A stretch of DNA of 64,000 nucleotides from Candidatus Schekmanbacteria bacterium (lineage in GTDB: Bacteria > Schekmanbacteria > GWA2-38-11 > J061), in assembly GCA_016219965.1 (NCBI GenBank), contig JACRJM010000003.1:566299-630298 (forward strand). The letters are read 5' to 3'. Below, piece after piece: positions 59,847 to 64,000 of this stretch. Under the pieces are notes generated by a model. It did not search any database, was not told where the DNA came from, and saw only the letters and a list, made by a program, of their open reading frames with translations. The position numbers were made by a program, and so were the translations under genes. Numbering within the stretch: position 1 is the first letter of the stretch; each line of letters begins with the position of its first letter.

Positions 59847-61184
59847 ATGGTAAACTCAATGGCAATAGATTTTGATTTGTATAGCAAGGCAGTAGAAGAG
59901 GCAGAGAATTTCGATATTTATGGGAAAGTTACAAAAGTCGTCGGTCTTGTTATTGAAGGTTATGCACCGCACTCCATTATAGGATCTTCTTGCATGATTT
60001 ATCCGCACGACAAGGATACTCCAATTCAGGCAGAAATCGTAGGATTTAGAGATGGGAAAGCCCTGTTGATGTCATTGGGCGACATAAGAGGGATTGGCCC
60101 AGGGAGTCTTATAAAGGTTAAGAACAATAAAGCATCATTGAAGATAAGCAGACAATTTCTTGGACGCGTAATAGATGGGTATGGAGATCCAATAGATGGT
60201 AAGGGACGATTATTTGGAGAGGAAGAGTATCCAATCTATTCTGAACCGCTGAATCCGCTCGAAAGAAATATGATAAGCGAAACCCTGGATCTTGGAGTAA
60301 GGAGCATAAATGGGTTGCTGACATGCGGTAAAGGACAAAGGATGGGCATCTTTGCAGGTTCAGGGGTAGGCAAGAGCGTACTTATGGGAATGATTGCCAG
60401 GAATACCATGGCGCAAGTAAATGTAGTTGCCTTAATTGGTGAACGGGGAAGAGAAGTAAGGGAATTCCTGGAAAAGGATCTGGGGAAAGATGGACTTAAA
60501 AGATCTGTTGTTATTGCCGCGACGTCAGACCAACCTCCATTAGTAAGGGTTAGAGGTGCATTTATTGCAACGACCATAGCAGAGTATTTTCGCGACTTGG
60601 GAATGGATGTAATTCTGATGATGGATTCAGTGACAAGACTTGCTATGGCGCAACGCGAAGTAGGTCTTGCTATAGGGGAACCACCGACAGCTAAAGGATA
60701 TACTCCATCGGTGTTTGCAATGCTTCCTAAGCTTCTTGAAAGAGCAGGTCTTTCAAACGGGAAGGGAAGCATAACTGGAATGTATACTGTTCTCGTCGAA
60801 GGAGATGATTTTAACGAGCCAGTCTCTGATGCCATGAGATCTATTCTCGATGGGCATCTGTGTCTTACGAGGGAACTGGCGGCAAGAAACCACTACCCTG
60901 CAGTAGATATCCTTCAAAGCATCAGCAGATTGATGAAAGATATCTCTTCAAAGGAACACATAGAGACTGCAAAGAAATTGATAGAAGTTTTAGCAGTCTA
61001 TAAGAAAGCTGAAGACATGATAGATATAGGTGCATACTCCAAGGGGAGTAATCCAAAAATTGACCTTGCAATCAAAATGATTGACAAAATTAACTCTTAT
61101 TTAAAGCAGAACGTAGATGAAAAGGTGACAATTCAGCAGTCAATTTCTCAGCTTATGAATCTTTTCAAAGAAAAAACAGGTTGA
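59847..61184 (+). CDS. fliI: Flagellum-specific ATPase FliI
   Basis: 445-residue export ATPase: Walker A AGSGVGKS (170-177), DYLRDLG-like segment YFRDLGMDVILMMDSVTRLAMAQREVGLAIGEPP and the Walker B ILMMD. Oligomerises at the export gate and uses ATP to help substrate unfolding. Two ATGs (59847, 59859) are possible starts; the first is not preceded by a clear ribosome binding site. Confidence 0.95.
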   Translation: MVNSMAIDFDLYSKAVEEAENFDIYGKVTKVVGLVIEGYAPHSIIGSSCMIYPHDKDTPIQAEIVGFRDGKALLMSLGDIRGIGPGSLIKVKNNKASLKISRQFLGRVIDGYGDPIDGKGRLFGEEEYPIYSEPLNPLERNMISETLDLGVRSINGLLTCGKGQRMGIFAGSGVGKSVLMGMIARNTMAQVNVVALIGERGREVREFLEKDLGKDGLKRSVVIAATSDQPPLVRVRGAFIATTIAEYFRDLGMDVILMMDSVTRLAMAQREVGLAIGEPPTAKGYTPSVFAMLPKLLERAGLSNGKGSITGMYTVLVEGDDFNEPVSDAMRSILDGHLCLTRELAARNHYPAVDILQSISRLMKDISSKEHIETAKKLIEVLAVYKKAEDMIDIGAYSKGSNPKIDLAIKMIDKINSYLKQNVDEKVTIQQSISQLMNLFKEKTG

Positions 61185-61201
61185 GATAAAAGGAGGTCGC
61201 T

Positions 61202-61657
61202 ATGCCTAGGCAATCATTTAAATTACAAAGGGTTCTCGAATACAGAGAAATGCTGGAAGAGCAGCTCCAGATGGAGGTTGCAAAAATAAAAACAAATCTG
61301 GCCGAACAGGAGAACGCCTTAAAAGCGAAACATGACAAGCTTTCTAAATGTAAGAGCAAACTAAATGAATTACAAAAAAATGCAACATCTGTGAATGATT
61401 ATAAGACCTACATGGATTACATCGGTTATCTCCTTAAAGAAATCATGATACAGGAGAAGGTAATTATGGGAATACAGGAGACTTTGACGACCTCAATAGA
61501 AGGTCTGAAAAAAGCGTGCCAGGACAAACATGTTCTGGAGAAGCTTAAAGGGCGGGAAGCAACAAAAATCAGTCAGGAACACAGCAGGAAAGAACAGATA
61601 TTTTTTAATGAGCTCGGTCTTAAATCGCATAGCGGGTCGGGCAGATCTTCTTTGTAA
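61202..61657 (+). CDS. fliJ: Flagellar export chaperone FliJ
   Basis: 151-residue coiled-coil protein (FKLQRVLEYREMLEEQLQMEVAKIKTNLAEQENAL ... EKLKGREATKISQEHSRKEQIFFNEL). FliJ links FliI to FlhA. AAAAGGAGGTCGC ribosome binding site. Confidence 0.88.
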   Translation: MPRQSFKLQRVLEYREMLEEQLQMEVAKIKTNLAEQENALKAKHDKLSKCKSKLNELQKNATSVNDYKTYMDYIGYLLKEIMIQEKVIMGIQETLTTSIEGLKKACQDKHVLEKLKGREATKISQEHSRKEQIFFNELGLKSHSGSGRSSL

Positions 61658-61677
61658 AATAATTTGAGGGATCAACT

Positions 61678-62250
61678 ATGAGCATAATGAAAAATAATAA
61701 ATTTCTTAAACTTGCAGTTTTTGTTTTGTTAATAAAAGTATTTCTCCTTGGTTTTTTTATTGTTCCTGCAATGATTGGAAATGAAGTTAAAGCAGAAAAT
61801 GGTCAAAATAACGCAGGAAACATTAAGGTTTCAGAACAAACAGCTTCCATTCAACCATCTGAATCCGAGAAATCTCTTTCTATTTTTAATGAAAAGGAAA
61901 AGGAGATTGCAAGGAGATATTCTGAGCTGAAAGAAAAAGAGGAAAAAATAAAGATAGCAGATGAGGAGATAAAAAACAGAATAATTGAATTAAAAAACCT
62001 TAGGAGTGAGATTGAAGGAATGCTGAAAATCAAGGAACAAAAAGATGAAGAGAAAATACAGCATCTTGTAAAAATATACTCGTCAATGAAAGGAGAAGCA
62101 GCAGCTCAGATAATGGATAAACTACCAGATGATGTTATAACTGAGATGTTTTCAAGGATGAAGGGAGATCAGGTCGCGAAAATACTGGGATTGATTTCAA
62201 AGGACAAAGCAGTAAGGATTACAAGCAGCCTGACCGGAATGGAGCCTTGA
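61678..62250 (+). CDS. motE: MotE-like flagellar protein (MgtE_N domain)
   Basis: 190-residue protein with one N-terminal helix (LAVFVLLIKVFLLGFFIVPAM), a long coiled coil (about 65-130), and a C-terminal MgtE_N/FliG-like module (SMKGEAAAQIMDKLPDDVITEMFSRMKGDQVAKILGLISKDKAVRIT). MotE chaperones the stator in some bacteria. Placed between fliJ and fliK as in many deltaproteobacterial operons. Confidence 0.85.
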   Translation: MSIMKNNKFLKLAVFVLLIKVFLLGFFIVPAMIGNEVKAENGQNNAGNIKVSEQTASIQPSESEKSLSIFNEKEKEIARRYSELKEKEEKIKIADEEIKNRIIELKNLRSEIEGMLKIKEQKDEEKIQHLVKIYSSMKGEAAAQIMDKLPDDVITEMFSRMKGDQVAKILGLISKDKAVRITSSLTGMEP

Positions 62251-62255
62251 CGCTG

Positions 62256-63689
62256 ATGAATTCTGTCTCGTTAAATTCACTTTTAGAGATAAACCCTAAC
62301 ATGAACTTGGCTGTCGGTGGAAAAATTGACGTAGCCAATTCCGGGGAAGATTTTAGTATTGAACAGTCTCTCGATACATCTGGTGAAACAGAAGGTATCC
62401 CGGATTTTGCAGATTTGGTTAACAAAATAATAGAGGATGCTCTTCAGCCGAGTTCCGGGAAAAATATAAAAAATATAAGTGATGATAATGTAGAAGATAT
62501 TGATGAATCAATGAACGCTGACAAAACTGCAGCAGTGCAGTTGTTGGGGATGTTCCCGACAGAGGCTTTAATATTTGACAATACAGAAAATGCTGTTCCT
62601 CAAGAAGCAGTTCAAGAGCTTCAAGAGACTGGGATTCCGTTACCTCAGATAGATTTTAATACACATCTTAATACACAAACGACTGTTGGCACATGGAATG
62701 TTGAATATAATGAAATAACGGATGTGAAAAAAGATAATGTTCTTGATAAAGCAATTAATCTTGATGAAAACATTGTTAATAGAACCGTTGAAAGCATAGA
62801 TTATGAATCTGATGCTGTCGCACCTGACAATAACGCTGATATATTAAAGGCTGAATCAAGCCAGTCACTTCCATCTTCCAAGAATCCATTAGCCAGTAAT
62901 ACTGTTTATTCTGGGATCTTTAATGCAGACAGCTCAAATATAGGAGATGTACCCAAAGCTCCAGCAAAAGAGATTAAAGATAAGCCTCAATCAAAGATGC
63001 AAGATGAAAATCAAAAGGTAAGTTTAGGTCAACAACAAACAAAGCCTTTTTCAATCACAATAGAAACCAAGAACACTGATATCCAGCAATTGACTCAAAA
63101 AAATTCTGGAAAAGATAGTAATGGAAATGGGGAAAAGGACTTTGCAGAATCAGAGAAAATATCTCAGTCTGCTGTATTAAATAATAGAAAAACTGGTTAT
63201 GAGACTTTTAAGATTGAAACTTCTGAAAAACAAATCCAGATAGGACAAAAAGAAATAGATGGCAAGTTTCATACTGTTAAAGAACAGATTACTGATTCTG
63301 TTCATGCAATGTTGTCAAGCGATAAAAAGGAATTGAAAATAGATTTTTCCCCTCCGAATCTTGGAAGTATAAAAATTGAACTTGTAACTAACGATAAAAA
63401 AGAAATCATAATATCTATTATTACCAGGGACAGTGGTGTCAAATCAGCTATTGAATCTAATCTTTCAAGTCTAATTAACAATATTTCTGATAGCGGTGTA
63501 AGCGTTAAAGAATTTACCGTCTCTGTAGGAGGCAACAGAGATTCATACTTACAGGATGACGGTAATTCTAGAAATCCGGCAAGAGACGGATTCCTTAAGT
63601 CAGATGCATCATTATTAGAATCTGGAGCAGAGACACAAAAAATAAACCGTGTCAATTATTTGAACAGCGTAGTGGATCTCTACGTTTAA
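62256..63689 (+). CDS. fliK: Flagellar hook-length control protein FliK
   Basis: About 477 residues, low-similarity Asn/Asp/Ser-rich N-terminal two thirds, and a conserved C-terminal Flg_hook domain (KKELKIDFSPPNLGSIKIELVTNDKKEIIISIITRDSGVKSAIESNLSSLINNISDSGVSVKEFTVSV, about residues 345-425 counted from the upstream TTG). Controls hook length and export specificity. GGAG lies 11 bases before ATG 62256 and only 2 before the TTG at 62247, so the ATG is preferred. Confidence 0.88.
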   Translation: MNSVSLNSLLEINPNMNLAVGGKIDVANSGEDFSIEQSLDTSGETEGIPDFADLVNKIIEDALQPSSGKNIKNISDDNVEDIDESMNADKTAAVQLLGMFPTEALIFDNTENAVPQEAVQELQETGIPLPQIDFNTHLNTQTTVGTWNVEYNEITDVKKDNVLDKAINLDENIVNRTVESIDYESDAVAPDNNADILKAESSQSLPSSKNPLASNTVYSGIFNADSSNIGDVPKAPAKEIKDKPQSKMQDENQKVSLGQQQTKPFSITIETKNTDIQQLTQKNSGKDSNGNGEKDFAESEKISQSAVLNNRKTGYETFKIETSEKQIQIGQKEIDGKFHTVKEQITDSVHAMLSSDKKELKIDFSPPNLGSIKIELVTNDKKEIIISIITRDSGVKSAIESNLSSLINNISDSGVSVKEFTVSVGGNRDSYLQDDGNSRNPARDGFLKSDASLLESGAETQKINRVNYLNSVVDLYV

Positions 63690-63713
63690 CCTTATTTTTT
63701 TGGAGGAATCTAA

Positions 63714-64000
63714 ATGACTATCTCAAACATATCCGGGATAACGTCTACAGCTCAATATGAGAAGCAGACTGATTCGACTAACTCACTCGGACAGGATGCT
63801 TTTTTAAGTATGCTTGTTACCCAGATGAAATACCAGGATCCGCTGGAACCGATGAAAAATACTGATTTCACAGCTCAGCTTGCGCAGTTTTCAAGTCTTG
63901 AAGCGTTAACTAATATACAAGATCAGTTTTCATCGTTAACTGCATCAATTGATTCACAGAATAATTTAATGACAGCGGCATTAATTGGCAAAGATGTTGA
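63714..64000 (+). CDS. flgD: Flagellar hook assembly protein FlgD, truncated by window edge
   Basis: The reading frame from the ATG (behind a TTGGAGGAATC ribosome binding site) stays open to the window end. It encodes the FlgD N-terminal signature: LGQDAFLSMLVTQMKYQDP (about residues 24-42), then MKNTDFTAQLAQFSSLEALTNIQ. FlgD caps the growing hook. The rest lies outside the window. Confidence 0.93.
   Translation, partial: MTISNISGITSTAQYEKQTDSTNSLGQDAFLSMLVTQMKYQDPLEPMKNTDFTAQLAQFSSLEALTNIQDQFSSLTASIDSQNNLMTAALIGKDV

Noticed and set aside
60236-60835. 199-codon minus-strand reading frame in fliI
   Set aside because: Shadow frame; fliI itself is intact and fully conserved on the plus strand.

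Overview
The window looks like a chromosomal segment of a Gram-negative, flagellated, metal-exposed bacterium. Evidence for an outer membrane is a TonB-dependent receptor, lipoproteins and an MltD-type transglycosylase; motility is shown by a sigma-54-controlled flagellar locus. Most of the window is A+T-rich with strong AAGGAG/GGAGG ribosome binding sites. The gene mix (LipS1/LipS2-type lipoate assembly, DUF362/DUF169 proteins, c-type cytochrome, Acr3 arsenite efflux) resembles deltaproteobacterial, Nitrospirota or uncultivated-phylum genomes; I cannot place it more precisely from sequence alone.

Layout. 1-2.6 kb: 3' part of a hybrid histidine kinase and an overlapping methyltransferase, visibly more G+C-rich than the rest. 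2.7-3.9 kb: DUF3088 protein and two antitoxin-like genes without toxins. 3.9-8.2 kb: a lipoyl cassette: GcvH-like carrier, lipoate-protein ligase, two radical SAM proteins that look like the split lipoyl synthase LipS1/LipS2, and a TIGR04076-like small protein, with palindromic repeats in the gaps. 8.4-15 kb: TonB receptor and two paralogous exported FN3-like proteins. 15.1-20.5 kb: a tight co-directional cluster of unknown function (DUF169-PCP_red, periplasmic metallo-beta-lactamase fold protein, Tat-exported DUF362, a possible bilin-reductase-fold protein, two Tat-exported cysteine-rich paralogs). 20.5-26 kb: CinA-type protein, HflX, rhodanese, TPR protein, lipoprotein, SppA. 26-29.3 kb: ars operon (arsR-acr3-radical SAM/SPASM-arsC). 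29.4-31.4 kb: MltD.

31.4-37.3 kb (minus strand): an eight-gene extracytoplasmic metal/redox operon with two HMA-domain proteins (one fused to a SurA-like domain), DUF2318, FtsX/MacB-type ABC transporter, cytochrome c, Met-rich exported protein and a Kef-type antiporter. 37.5-40.2 kb (minus): ECF sigma factor, zinc-finger anti-sigma factor, RseB-like protein and a Gly/Tyr-rich exported protein, with a good ECF-type promoter in front of the sigma gene. 40.3-47.8 kb: two small Cys-rich proteins, a TSUP permease, polyprenyl-sugar type glycosyltransferases and an SGNH hydrolase. 47.9-64 kb: signalling and flagella: an NtrC-family regulator, a receiver-SHOCT protein, an AMIN/TPR protein with an FlrB/FlrC-like pair behind one sigma-54 promoter, then flgB-flgC-fliE-fliF-fliG-fliH-fliI-fliJ-motE-fliK-flgD behind a second sigma-54 promoter; flgD runs off the end.

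No rRNA, tRNA, CRISPR array, transposase or integrase was found, and no gene-free stretch exceeds 300 bases. The strongest candidates for undescribed biology are the 15.1-20.5 kb Tat/tetrapyrrole-fold cluster, the HMA-SurA/DUF2318/ABC operon, the SPASM radical SAM enzyme inside an ars operon, a dispersed palindromic repeat family, and hflX apparently starting at an ATA codon behind a perfect 24-bp palindrome.
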